Shown: positions 1-7,996 of the stretch, in pieces | Layout: each line of letters opens with the position of its first letter | Numbering within the stretch: position 1 is the stretch's first letter | DNA from: DASQYE01 sp036389315 | GTDB taxonomy: Bacteria > Acidobacteriota > Blastocatellia > Pyrinomonadales > Pyrinomonadaceae | Length of the DNA: 64,000 nt | Assembly: GCA_036389315.1 (NCBI GenBank) | Contig: DASVQF010000042.1 | Location: forward strand, 62,001 to 126,000 | Direction: 5' to 3' | Notes under the pieces: generated by a model | The model's input: the letters and a program-made list of their open reading frames with translations, nothing else | Told to the model about the DNA's origin: nothing | Database searches by the model: none | Translations under genes and position numbers: made by a program

Positions 1-155
1 TTGTTGGCCCTAATACGAGTCTACATTCAATCGGTTTTTACCTAGAGTAATAATGCGCTTCCCCGGAACGCCTCAAATGGAACTGATTAGCTAACTAGAT
101 TCGTCCAAGGGGGAACTTTGGAGGCCCTCCCGCACGTGGACCCTCATTCCAGCTC

Positions 156-231
156 ATATAATATTTTACGAAGGGGTATTGACACTGAATGTAAAATATT
201 TTACACTGAATCGGCATGTAAAATATTTTAC
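156..231. promoter_or_regulatory. Three operator copies of the toxin-antitoxin operon
   Basis: The 14-bp perfect palindrome GTAAAATATTTTAC occurs at 191-204 (16 bp when flanking T and A are counted) and again at 218-231. An imperfect copy sharing the last 11 bases lies at 156-169. The first perfect copy fills the promoter spacer and touches the -10 box, and the second lies just past the expected transcription start. This is the usual layout for autorepression by an antitoxin or toxin-antitoxin complex. That the downstream HTH antitoxin binds here is inference. Confidence 0.75.
179..207 (+). promoter_or_regulatory. Sigma-70-type promoter of the TA operon
   Basis: A perfect -35 box TTGACA (179-184) is followed after 17 bp by TACACT (202-207), a four-of-six match to the -10 consensus. 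It overlaps the palindromic operators. It lies about 60 bp ahead of the toxin start at 269, so reading frames opening at 179 or earlier are not the gene. Confidence 0.7.
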
Positions 232-268
232 CTGGTTACTGATGTTAAATGGATTCGGGAGCAAATGG

Positions 269-604
269 ATGGAAAAGAAGGGACCGCAGAATCGACGCGG
301 CAGACGCCGGCTCCGGATTATCAAGGCATTGGTCGCATCAAGGAAATATCAGTATTCGGCAAAGGTTCAGAATCTTATCCAGGAAGGCTATTTCGATCTG
401 GAAGATATGGAACGTTGTATCCTCAGCGCGAGCGTCATTCAAAAAGTAGAGCTGGATGAACTCGGAACGTCGGTTGATGGGTATAAATATACGATCATTG
501 GCCTAGATGCTGAAGGATTGAGCTTTTACACGTGTGGAAAACTAATTCGCAATGAGGAGTCGCAAGAATTCTATTTCTTCATAACAGCTCATGAACAACA
601 TTGA
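269..604 (+). CDS. Putative DUF4258-type toxin of a TA pair
   Basis: This is a small basic protein of 111 aa. I chose the ATG at 269 because GGGAG (256-260) sits 8 nt before it and because the longer frame runs into the promoter. The N-terminus is Arg/Lys-rich, followed by a compact domain with 'SYSGK'-like toxin-fold character (AKVQNLIQEGYFDLEDMERC, then a YKYTIIGLD strand) that resembles DUF4258 / MqsR-like RNase-fold toxins. It overlaps the start region of the following YgiT-zinc-finger antitoxin, and the toxin-first order is typical for mqsR/mqsA-like pairs. The family call rests on overall resemblance and context. I see no diagnostic catalytic motif. Confidence 0.55.
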   Translation: MEKKGPQNRRGRRRLRIIKALVASRKYQYSAKVQNLIQEGYFDLEDMERCILSASVIQKVELDELGTSVDGYKYTIIGLDAEGLSFYTCGKLIRNEESQEFYFFITAHEQH

Positions 605-629
605 GAAGCACAATGAAAGGGGAACTGCT

Positions 630-1469
630 ATGCAAGCGGTTTCATTTGGCTACAAATGTCAAGAGTGTGGTCAAGGCAAAGTTCTGGAGAAAGTTTTTCC
701 CGAATACCAGACTAAGGTGAAAGGCTATCCTCTGACAGTAAAGGACGCTCGCATTGGCGTTTGCGATCGATGCGGCGCGCAACATTTCGACGCAAATGAA
801 ACGGTGCGCTGGAGAACCCTGTTCGAAGAAAAGCAAGCCGGGTCTTACCTCCAGCCCGCGGACATCCGTAACCTTCAGAAGCGGCTTGGCCTATCAATGG
901 AACAATTCGCTACCTTGCTGGGAAGCACGCGGCAATCACTATACAATTGGCAGCGGCCTGATCGCTCGGTCCCACAATCGCGTATGGCTGATCTCTTTAT
1001 GCGCATGGTTCGCGAGTCGCACCGTGTGGGAGAGATAAATGTTCTAGATTTCCTGACATCTGAAGCGGCGAAACTGGGGTTCGATCTAAAAGTCTCGCCG
1101 AAGCCAAAATCTGTTGCGCCTATTGTGATGTTCCCTCATAAGACTTTACTGGGGCAGCTACCTAGCGACTCGGCACAAACTCCGGCGCTTGCCGCAGACA
1201 GTGATGCTCTGCCAGAAATGGTGGTTTTGGTATCAGAGCCTGATCAGGAACTAAGCGCGCGTCTGTCTTATGATTTTCCAAGCGGTACTCTGAAGCTCGT
1301 GTTTTTGCAACCAGTTCCGTTTGGTGAATTTGACGCAGAAATACAATTCACCGATGGCACACACACCCCAGTTGAACGGGTAGTGATCAATGACGGCGAA
1401 GCAGTATTGCTTGCTTCAACAGAGCGTACTGAAGAAACCGTTGCTCAGGTTCGACTGTTGCCACTTTAA
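630..1469 (+). CDS. MqsA-like antitoxin: YgiT zinc finger plus XRE HTH, with extra C-terminal domain
   Basis: The start at ATG 630 is preceded by AAAGGGG (616-622); an upstream ATG at 591 inside the toxin gene has no ribosome site. Residues 1-60 carry a zinc-binding pair of CxxC motifs (C10, C13, C45, C48) typical of YgiT-type zinc fingers, and residues about 75-120 form a helix-turn-helix (LGLSMEQFATLLGSTRQSLY). The expected role is to neutralise the upstream toxin and repress the promoter at 179. At 279 aa it is roughly twice the length of classical MqsA. The last ~120 residues form a beta-rich, acidic domain I do not recognise. It is followed 23 bp later by the Lon/RNase HIII gene, so the three may be co-transcribed. 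Confidence 0.75.
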   Translation: MQAVSFGYKCQECGQGKVLEKVFPEYQTKVKGYPLTVKDARIGVCDRCGAQHFDANETVRWRTLFEEKQAGSYLQPADIRNLQKRLGLSMEQFATLLGSTRQSLYNWQRPDRSVPQSRMADLFMRMVRESHRVGEINVLDFLTSEAAKLGFDLKVSPKPKSVAPIVMFPHKTLLGQLPSDSAQTPALAADSDALPEMVVLVSEPDQELSARLSYDFPSGTLKLVFLQPVPFGEFDAEIQFTDGTHTPVERVVINDGEAVLLASTERTEETVAQVRLLPL

Positions 1470-1492
1470 CTACGGTCTATGTTAGAAAGCAA

Positions 1493-3778
1493 ATGAACCC
1501 GAAACTGAAATCACTCGCCGATAAGCTTAACGCACTTCGCCTTAGAGCAGTGGCGTCTCAAGACTCGGCGCAACTGATTAACGAAATTTACAGGGGGATT
1601 TTTAACGCAGATTTCTACCAAGAGATCTGGGACGAGCCTGTTTTACTCGCCATTCAAGATCTCATAGCACAGCATCCGCCTGCGAGATTTGCCTCGCAGC
1701 TTCAATCCATTAGCAACCGCATTGAGCAGGTGGTTGCTATTAACGACCTCTTCGCGGCATTGCTCCTGCGGTCTACAGAAGAGTTGCCAGGATCGGTGGC
1801 ACGCTGTGCGGAGCGATTAGGGGTTGGTCAGGAATTAGTCCTTATTCAAACTGACGGCACGTTAGTTAGTATTAGAAGATCAAACCTACAACCGCTAGCA
1901 AAGCTCGCGGCTGCTTTTGAAGCACTCTCGCAGCAGGTGCCCTCTATATCGGATTCACTAAAGGGATGTTTCGAGGCGGTGATCGCGCGCCAAGAGATAG
2001 GTGCTGTGCCCGGGCTGCTCGTCACCCAGCAAGGGCGTGTTGGAGCGGTGTTGTCGGTGCGTACGGTGTTGCAAGAAGGCTCAGGAGACGTTAGAGCAGG
2101 TGTAGCGGCTCAAGATACTTTCAGCTCGGCAGTGCAACGCGGACGCGAAGCACTTCTTAATTCGGGGTGGCTCAATGCAAACCATGACGTTATTTTTACT
2201 ATTGATAATACCAACGCAACGTACTCCGGCAGTTCCATAGCACTTGCTGCCGCCATGGCTATGTACAGCCATGCTAGAAAATGGCAATTTGATCCCTACA
2301 CGGCTTTCACCGGCGATATAGACAGTAGGGATGGTCAATGGCATGTCGTTGGAGTAAAAGGCATTCGTGAAAAGCTAATTGCCGCACGACGATCTGGCAT
2401 ACGACGTGTCGTGCTGCCTCGCGAGAATAAAACGGATATACCTGAAGACTGTCACGGCTTGGACCTCATTCTTGTGGATACCGTCCGTGAGGTGCTCGAC
2501 AACCTTCTCCTGCCGCAGGATAGCTTACCCGCTGATACGCCTCAGCGGCGAAAAGTTAATCTCGTGAAGACACAATGCTCAGCGAAAGGATGGCAGGTCT
2601 CAGCAGAGCGCGAACTCCAGCATGGACTACAATTAACTATCACCCCGGCAACCGGAGGTGAACTAACCATCAGCTTTTACAACAGTGGCGCCCATCAACC
2701 TAAACAGGATAGGCGGCCAGAATTCGAGGGGCTATTACAGCAACTTAACAAGCTCGATTCTTCTGACACGCCGCTACAAAGCGTGCAGCAGCCGCCATTT
2801 ACCATTAAGGACGCAACTTTACGACAGCGGATCAAAGAGCAATTTGAAGCCCTTCGACCTTCGCAAACTAAGACAGAGCAATATTGCGACTACTCTTTCG
2901 TTTTCGAGAATGGGAAGGAAAAGCTCATCGTCAAACAGTACAGTTCCGGGAAGCTACAGCTTCAAGGTTATGCAGGGCCGCTGTATCGACAAGCACTTGA
3001 TATTATTACTACAAAATACAACCTTCAGCATCCCAGTGCGAGGCTTGAGGTTGATGACTACCTTGCATCCGAAAAGGCAGAGGCTACCCCGGATCATACC
3101 GCTAGCGTTGAGCAGGTCGCGGTGACTTGGCCTCACATTGGCACGGACGAATCGGGAAAGGGTGACTATTTCGGGCCGCTCGTAATAGTTGGAGTATGGG
3201 CTGATAAATCGCTCGCATCGTCGCTTGCGGAGATCGGAGTTCGAGACTCTAAAAAACTTTCTGACGCTCAATGTCAAAAACTAGCACCTAGGATTCGGGC
3301 ACTCTGTCAGGGCAAGTATCATCCTGTAGAAATCTCGCCTGAAAGGTACAACCAACTTTATGATCAATTTATGCGGGAAAATAAAAACCTGAATCATTTG
3401 CTCGCTTGGGGCCATGCCAGAGCAATCGAAGATCTTTTGAGGAGACAATCTTGTGACCAAGCGATTGCGGATCAGTTCGGTGACGAAAAATATATCGCCT
3501 CAAAGCTCATGGAAAAAGGCAGGACTATTAACCTGCTCCAGACTCCGAAGGGGGAGCGGTTCATCGCAGTTGCCGCTGCATCTGTCTTGGCTCGTGACCA
3601 CTTTCTTTCCCGTCTCAAGCAGTTGAGTCAAGAAGCAGGACTGACTTTACCAAAAGGAGCCTCTCCAGCCGTTATCGAAGCGGCCAAACAGATAGCGCAG
3701 AAGCACGGAGCAGACGCGCTCCGTAAATTTGCAAAACTCCACTTCAAAACCACAGCTTCGGTGCTGGGGGAAAAGTAA
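1493..3778 (+). CDS. Lon-protease-like domain fused to RNase HIII
   Basis: This is a 761-aa protein. Residues ~1-165 are helical and unrecognised. Residues ~170-340 have the S16 Lon proteolytic fold: the nucleophile region TYSGSSIALAAAM (Ser248) and the C-terminal signature EKLIAARRSGIRRVVLPREN. The Lys of the Ser-Lys dyad appears to be Arg292 by eye, so proteolysis is uncertain. Residues ~352-510 resemble the TBP-like DUF3378 substrate-binding domain, possibly twice (YSSGKLQLQG is the clearest copy). Residues ~547-755 are RNase HIII: TDESGKGDYFGPLV with D552/E553, RDSKKLSD, and ASVLARD. RNase HIII cleaves RNA in RNA-DNA hybrids and normally stands alone at about 300 aa. The gene lies 23 bp after the antitoxin and 2 bp before the TPR-cold-shock gene, so it is probably in one operon. 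The assignment of the two end domains is firm; their joint function is unknown. Confidence 0.85.
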   Translation: MNPKLKSLADKLNALRLRAVASQDSAQLINEIYRGIFNADFYQEIWDEPVLLAIQDLIAQHPPARFASQLQSISNRIEQVVAINDLFAALLLRSTEELPGSVARCAERLGVGQELVLIQTDGTLVSIRRSNLQPLAKLAAAFEALSQQVPSISDSLKGCFEAVIARQEIGAVPGLLVTQQGRVGAVLSVRTVLQEGSGDVRAGVAAQDTFSSAVQRGREALLNSGWLNANHDVIFTIDNTNATYSGSSIALAAAMAMYSHARKWQFDPYTAFTGDIDSRDGQWHVVGVKGIREKLIAARRSGIRRVVLPRENKTDIPEDCHGLDLILVDTVREVLDNLLLPQDSLPADTPQRRKVNLVKTQCSAKGWQVSAERELQHGLQLTITPATGGELTISFYNSGAHQPKQDRRPEFEGLLQQLNKLDSSDTPLQSVQQPPFTIKDATLRQRIKEQFEALRPSQTKTEQYCDYSFVFENGKEKLIVKQYSSGKLQLQGYAGPLYRQALDIITTKYNLQHPSARLEVDDYLASEKAEATPDHTASVEQVAVTWPHIGTDESGKGDYFGPLVIVGVWADKSLASSLAEIGVRDSKKLSDAQCQKLAPRIRALCQGKYHPVEISPERYNQLYDQFMRENKNLNHLLAWGHARAIEDLLRRQSCDQAIADQFGDEKYIASKLMEKGRTINLLQTPKGERFIAVAAASVLARDHFLSRLKQLSQEAGLTLPKGASPAVIEAAKQIAQKHGADALRKFAKLHFKTTASVLGEK

Positions 3779-3780
3779 TC

Positions 3781-5061
3781 ATGGATACACAACTACCAGC
3801 CATGAACGAATTAGAACGTGCAACACGTGCTGCGAGCGAAAACCGTTGGAGCGATGCGATTCCAGATTTACGAACTGCTCACGAACGCGCACCGCATGAC
3901 GTAGATATAGCGTGGAAATTCGCATTTGCGCTCTCTCGTGATGAAAGATACGAAGATGCCATTCACGTACTAGATGAGTTGCACCGCAAGCACCCACAAA
4001 ACCCAAGGTGGCCTTACATGATTGGCTTTCAGTTCTACCAACAGGAGGATTGGACAAAAGCTGTCGAGTGGTTTGCGCAGTCCCTTACGCTACGACCTGA
4101 CTACGTGAAAGCGCTTTACCGGAAGGGTTACGCGCATACGAAACTGTCCCAGGAGCAAGAGGCGATAAAGACACTTAGCGAGTGCATCAGCTATTGGGAA
4201 AAGATGACACCCGAGGCTCAGGAGCGCGACCGCTCGAATTACGGAAAAGCACAGTTTCAGCTTGGCAAGGTGTACTTGAAGAAAGGGCTTTCGCTGAAAG
4301 CGCGCCGGCACTTGCAGATTGCAGCTCAGATTTATCCCCAAGATCATGATTTTCTGTATGAGTTGGGGAAATGTCATCTTCAGAACAACCAGCTTGAAGA
4401 TGCCATTCGAGAGCTTCAAACAGCCGATCGTATCAAACCGGGAACCGACTACATTATTGATCGGCTTGCGCAGGCATACGTCAAAAAAGGCGATTATGCT
4501 ACGGCTGAGCGACTCTATGAGGGAATACCAAAACATCGTCGGCGCCCATTCGTATCGCAGCACATGGGGATGTTGTATGTGGAGCAGGGGCAACATCAAA
4601 AGGCGCTTCCGCACCTTGAAGTTGCTGCTAGAAAACAGCCTGACAATCATAACATTCAATATTCTTTGGGATTGGCCCAAGAAGCTACTGGCCAACTAAG
4701 GGAGGCGCATGCGTCGTATACGCGTGCGGTAAAGTATCGGAAAACAAAGTATAACCTTGAGTTTGAAGAGGCGCAGGAAGCGCTCCAACGAACAACTGAA
4801 ATGCTCGCTACGTCGCCTCCACCGGACCTAGCAGACACATCGAAAAACAGTGAGGGTGTAATTGAGTCATACAATGAATCCCGTGGATATGGATTCATTA
4901 GCAGCAAATCGGACCGTATTTTCTTCCATGTTACGGCTTTCACTGGCCAGCGAAAAATTTGTCCTGGATTACGAGTTACGTTTTCATCTGAGCCTTCGCC
5001 TAAAGGGCCTAGAGCCGTGCGCGTTGAGCCAGTGGAAGAGGTGCTGCGCTTGGCCAGTTAA
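3781..5061 (+). CDS. TPR-repeat protein with C-terminal cold-shock (CSD) domain
   Basis: This 426-aa cytoplasmic protein (no signal peptide) has about eight tetratricopeptide repeats over residues 10-330. A cold-shock domain follows at ~355-420, with the nucleic-acid-binding pair GYGFI and IFFHV separated as in CspA. TPRs bind protein partners and CSDs bind single-stranded RNA/DNA, so an RNA-linked scaffold is the simplest reading. The start codon is 2 bp after the Lon/RNase HIII stop, so the two are translated as one unit and may act on the same RNA-DNA substrate. No membrane segment is seen. The domain calls are clear; the role is inference from the neighbour. Confidence 0.8.
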   Translation: MDTQLPAMNELERATRAASENRWSDAIPDLRTAHERAPHDVDIAWKFAFALSRDERYEDAIHVLDELHRKHPQNPRWPYMIGFQFYQQEDWTKAVEWFAQSLTLRPDYVKALYRKGYAHTKLSQEQEAIKTLSECISYWEKMTPEAQERDRSNYGKAQFQLGKVYLKKGLSLKARRHLQIAAQIYPQDHDFLYELGKCHLQNNQLEDAIRELQTADRIKPGTDYIIDRLAQAYVKKGDYATAERLYEGIPKHRRRPFVSQHMGMLYVEQGQHQKALPHLEVAARKQPDNHNIQYSLGLAQEATGQLREAHASYTRAVKYRKTKYNLEFEEAQEALQRTTEMLATSPPPDLADTSKNSEGVIESYNESRGYGFISSKSDRIFFHVTAFTGQRKICPGLRVTFSSEPSPKGPRAVRVEPVEEVLRLAS

Positions 5062-5362
5062 CAAACTCAGCGAAGTGTCTGATACTTTTGGAGCGACTCA
5101 TGGAGTCATCCAATTACAGAGTTACATATTCGCCTTGAATGTATATTTGGGTAGTGTGACTCTAATAAGGAAATAGGACGCTACGTCTAAAGCAGTCGGC
5201 AAACTCACTTAAAGACGTTGCGCCCTAGCCTTCCAAGCCGGTATGCCCGGCCCGTGGAGTGTCTAGATGCGAATCTGACACCCCACGGTGCCAAGCATAT
5301 CAAACTCTAACCACGGGCGTAAAGCACTCTTGACGCCCCCTTTATTAGGTGATTTGAACTGT
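5062..5362 (+). other. Intergenic region with a long hairpin ahead of the Ubl operon
   Basis: No gene is seen here. A strong hairpin occupies 5252-5288. Its arms are CCGTGG-A-GTGTC-T-AGAT and ATCT-GACAC-C-CCACGG around a GCGA tetraloop, with one mismatch and one bulge. No T-run follows, so it is more likely an operator or RNA structure than a simple terminator. It lies 75 bp before the start of the ubiquitin-like operon and separates it from the upstream RNase/TPR operon. Confidence 0.5.
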
Positions 5363-5683
5363 ATGCTTGAAACCAACACCAACGAAGAAGTGCTCGATGA
5401 GGTCGTAGACCTCGAAGAGTACGCCAAGTCCAACCGCAAACCTCCACGTGCCCGACAGTACCGCATTCGCATCGACAAGCAGCACTACGTTGTTGATGTG
5501 TCTGAAATGACGGGTCGCCAACTCCTTTACCTTGCCGGCAAGAATCCACCCGAACAGTACAAGATTCATCAGAAACTGCACGGTGGACAAGCCAAGCAAA
5601 TCGGCCTGGACGAGAAGGCTGATTTCATGACGCAGGGTGTCGAGCGGTTCATGACCCTTCCCCTTGACCAGACGGAAGGCTAG
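5363..5683 (+). CDS. Ubiquitin-like modifier (multiubiquitin-family, single Ubl domain)
   Basis: I chose the ATG at 5363 (106 aa) because AGGTGA lies 10 nt upstream; the longer frame from 5288 has no ribosome site and crosses the leader. After an acidic ~25-residue tail comes a beta-grasp-like domain (YRIRIDKQHYVVDVSEMTGR ... YLAGKNPPEQYKIHQK) as in the prokaryotic multiubiquitin family. The protein ends in Thr-Glu-Gly, so a C-terminal glycine is already exposed for activation. Many relatives carry two or more Ubl repeats; this one has a single copy. It is the first gene of a four-gene operon with E2-like, JAB-E1 and DUF6527 genes, which is what fixes its role as the conjugated modifier. Confidence 0.75.
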   Translation: MLETNTNEEVLDEVVDLEEYAKSNRKPPRARQYRIRIDKQHYVVDVSEMTGRQLLYLAGKNPPEQYKIHQKLHGGQAKQIGLDEKADFMTQGVERFMTLPLDQTEG

Positions 5684-5688
5684 AACCT

Positions 5689-6096
5689 ATGAGACGCCAA
5701 TTCTCCCTCCCGGAGGCCGACGAGACCTATTTGGAATCGCTCGGCCTTCCCTGGGAGGCCATCATCGAAAACGGCGTCCGCTGGCTGCTTCTGCACGGCT
5801 ACACTGTCTTTCCCGGCTACAACCATAGTAGCGTCACGGCAGCTATCAGGATTGGGACAGGATACCCGGAAGCCCAGCTCGATATGGTCTATTTTCACCC
5901 GCCTCTTGCCCGTCTTGACAGGGTAACGGTGACCGCACTCACCCCTTATCCACTCGACGGTAAGACGTACCAGCAATGGTCGAGACACCGCTCTGGGGTT
6001 AATCCGTGGCGACCGGGTGAAGACGACCTTTCAACTCACCTTGCTCTGGTCAACGACTGGCTGGAACGGGAATTCAGACTTAAGAGGAGTGCGTGA
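5689..6096 (+). CDS. E2-like (prokaryotic E2 family) conjugating protein lacking any cysteine
   Basis: This is a 135-aa protein. The ATG at 5689 is preceded by GGAAGG (5674-5679) inside the end of the Ubl gene, only 5 bp after its stop. The size, the FPGYNH...ARLD...TALTPYPLDG layout and the position between Ubl and E1 genes fit the prokaryotic E2/UBC-fold 'family E' proteins. The whole sequence contains no cysteine, so it cannot form a classical E2 thioester. A Ser, Thr or His would have to carry the modifier, or the protein acts as a scaffold. The family call relies partly on context. Confidence 0.65.
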   Translation: MRRQFSLPEADETYLESLGLPWEAIIENGVRWLLLHGYTVFPGYNHSSVTAAIRIGTGYPEAQLDMVYFHPPLARLDRVTVTALTPYPLDGKTYQQWSRHRSGVNPWRPGEDDLSTHLALVNDWLEREFRLKRSA

Positions 6097-6100
6097 AATC

Positions 6101-7507
6101 ATGGACGTAGTACTTAGACTCACTGGCGAGCAGCACGCGCTGCTCAAAGCTCATCTTTACACCGGTGACGGTAACGAAGCCGCCGCCGTCATATTGTGCG
6201 GACGCTGCGCCGGCGAATCGCGCCACTGTTTAACTGCCCGGCAGATAATACCAGTTCCCTACAACCAGTGCAGCACGCGCACCCCCGTGCGCGTCACTTG
6301 GTCGACAGACGTGCTACTGCCGCATTTGAGCGAGGCCGCCAAGCGCGGCCTCGCCGTAGTGAAGATCCACAGTCACCCCGGCGGCCTTGAAAAGTTCTCC
6401 GAATGGGACGACGCCTCCGACCACGATCTCTTCGCCTCCGTCTACGGCTGGATGGACAACGAGTACCCGCATGCGAGCGCCATCATGTTGCCTGATGGGC
6501 GCATCTTCGGCCGCGTCGTCACCCTAGCCGGCGAGTTCGAGCCGCTGTCGATGGTCTCCATCGTCGGCGACGACCTACACTTCTGGTTACCCCTGGAGAA
6601 GATCGCTCACGTGCGTGAGTTCGCCCGCCGCCACGCGCAAGCCTTCGGGGCCGGCACCGCCGCGATCTTGAGTCGACTCACCGTCGCGGTCATTGGCGCC
6701 TCCGGAACTGGCAGCCCCATCATTGAGCAGCTCGCCCGCCTCGGTGTCCGAAAGCTGATTCTTGTCGACCCAGACCGCGTAGAAGAGAAGAACCTGAATC
6801 GCATCCTGAACGCCACCATGGGCGATGCCAGAAACGGTGTGTTCAAAGTGGAGATGCTGGCGCGGGCCATAAGGCGGATGGGGCTCGGCACCGAGGTCGT
6901 GACCTTCGCCCGCAATCTCTTCGACCCAGAACTGGTCAGGGCGGTAGCCCAGGCCGACATCGTCATCGGCAGCATGGACAGCATAGACGGACGCTTCCTG
7001 CTCAACAAGCTCGCGACCTTCTACGTGCTGCCGTATTTTGATGTCGGCATTAAACTCGAAGCAGATGGCCATGGCGGTGTCGAGCAGATCTGCGGCACGG
7101 TTCATTATCTCCAGCCAGGCCGCTCCAGCCTTCTGAGCCGCCGAATGTTCACCTTGGAGCAGGTGCGCGCTGCGGGCCTCAGACGCACTGACCCAGCAGC
7201 CTATAAGGAGCAACTCCGCTCGAAATATATCGTCGGAGCCCAAGAAGACCGGCCCGCAGTCATAAGCGTCAATATGCTGTTTGCCGCAATGGCTGTCAAT
7301 GAACTCCTTGCCCGCCTCCACACGTATCGCGATGATGGCAACGCCGACTTCGCTGAATACGGCCTCAGCCTGACGCAGGTGCAGTTCTACAACGAGTCCG
7401 AAGGCCAACCATGCCGCATCTTGGCGCGTCATCTCGGGCGGGGTGACGTCAGGCCGCTCCTGGAAATGGCCGAGTTAAGTGACGGTAGTACGGAGAAGGC
7501 CGCATGA
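6101..7507 (+). CDS. JAB isopeptidase fused to ThiF/E1-like activating enzyme
   Basis: I chose the ATG at 6101 (468 aa) with AAGAGGAG 10 nt upstream; the frame opening at 6017 overlaps the E2 gene by 80 bp without a ribosome site. Residues ~1-150 form a JAB/MPN metalloprotease domain with E26, H90-S-H92-P-G-G and D103/D107, the zinc ligands needed for isopeptidase activity. Residues ~190-460 are a ThiF/E1 adenylation domain with GASGTGS (199-205), LVDPD (D223, D225) and R234. The stretch where E1-JAB relatives often carry cysteines reads PGRSSLLSRR (339-348), with serines instead. The protein should adenylate and transfer the Ubl and also trim or remove it. Its stop overlaps the next start (ATGA), so the two are translationally coupled. 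Confidence 0.85.
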   Translation: MDVVLRLTGEQHALLKAHLYTGDGNEAAAVILCGRCAGESRHCLTARQIIPVPYNQCSTRTPVRVTWSTDVLLPHLSEAAKRGLAVVKIHSHPGGLEKFSEWDDASDHDLFASVYGWMDNEYPHASAIMLPDGRIFGRVVTLAGEFEPLSMVSIVGDDLHFWLPLEKIAHVREFARRHAQAFGAGTAAILSRLTVAVIGASGTGSPIIEQLARLGVRKLILVDPDRVEEKNLNRILNATMGDARNGVFKVEMLARAIRRMGLGTEVVTFARNLFDPELVRAVAQADIVIGSMDSIDGRFLLNKLATFYVLPYFDVGIKLEADGHGGVEQICGTVHYLQPGRSSLLSRRMFTLEQVRAAGLRRTDPAAYKEQLRSKYIVGAQEDRPAVISVNMLFAAMAVNELLARLHTYRDDGNADFAEYGLSLTQVQFYNESEGQPCRILARHLGRGDVRPLLEMAELSDGSTEKAA

Positions 7508-7851
7508 GGTTGCTCAGAAGATTGTGGAGTGCGCTATGGAGCCTACTTCTGGGCTGGCTCCATAGGCGGCCTGCTCCAATCAAAGCTATTAGAGTTGAGG
7601 AGTTGCCTGACGAACTGGACGGCCGGACCATTTACATAGTGGGCGAGGCGGAATACATATGGCTCGCTGCAATGGTCTGTCCGTGCGGGTGCGGCGAGAC
7701 GCTTCACATGAGCCTCCTGCCAGACGAGCGGCCGCGTTGGAAGCTCACTGAACATCCTGACGGGACGGCTTCGCTAACGCCCTCCGTCTGGCGAGTTAAA
7801 GATTGCCGAAGTCACTTCTGTCTAAGGAAGGGGATGATTGAGTGGTGTTAG
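7504..7851 (+). CDS. DUF6527-family metal-binding protein of the Ubl operon
   Basis: The 115-aa protein starts within the E1 stop codon (ATGA at 7504). It carries the family hallmark CPCGCG (C59, C61, C63) followed by TPSVWR and CRSHFCLRKG (C101, H104, C106), plus a terminal C115. This is a likely zinc site. The ~18 N-terminal residues are basic and hydrophobic (LLRRLWSALWSLLLGW) and could be a membrane-associating helix. DUF6527 proteins recur beside multiubiquitin/E2/E1-JAB genes, and a hydrolase or deconjugase role has been proposed; I cannot verify that here. The stop lies 36 bp before an attC-like site, as at the end of an integron cassette. Confidence 0.7.
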   Translation: MRLLRRLWSALWSLLLGWLHRRPAPIKAIRVEELPDELDGRTIYIVGEAEYIWLAAMVCPCGCGETLHMSLLPDERPRWKLTEHPDGTASLTPSVWRVKDCRSHFCLRKGMIEWC

Positions 7852-7886
7852 ACCGATACCACTCAATTAGGATTGTCGCGCCCCGC

Positions 7887-7967
7887 GAATAACAAGGCGA
7901 TAAAGCCAAGTGAAGTCCGATTCTGGAGCAATACCATTAGGAGGTTGGCTCAATTCTGGCGTTAAAT
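7887..7967 (+). other. attC-like integron recombination site 1
   Basis: The left half is GAATAAC (7887-7893) followed by AAGGCGATAAAGCC, and the right half is GGCTCAATTCTGGCGTTAAAT ending in the core GTTAAAT (7961-7967). Both halves align position by position with class-1-integron attC sites (TAACAA..CG...AAGCC and GGCTTAA.TC..GCGTTAG), including the inner AGCC/GGCT arms. The left core departs from RYYYAAC at one base. Length is 81 bp. It directly follows the Ubl operon. The rest of 7852-7996 holds no gene. Confidence 0.5.
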
Positions 7968-7996
7968 TGCATGAGTCTTAAATGTATCGCAGACAT

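Noticed and set aside
179..268. Longer toxin start at ATG 179
   Set aside because: It would begin inside the -35 box and read through both palindromic operators, and no ribosome site precedes it.
6587..7432. 281-aa minus-strand frame opposite the E1 gene
   Set aside because: Mirrors the JAB-E1 coding strand, whose motifs (HSHPGG, GASGTGS) are clear. No promoter or ribosome site on the minus strand.
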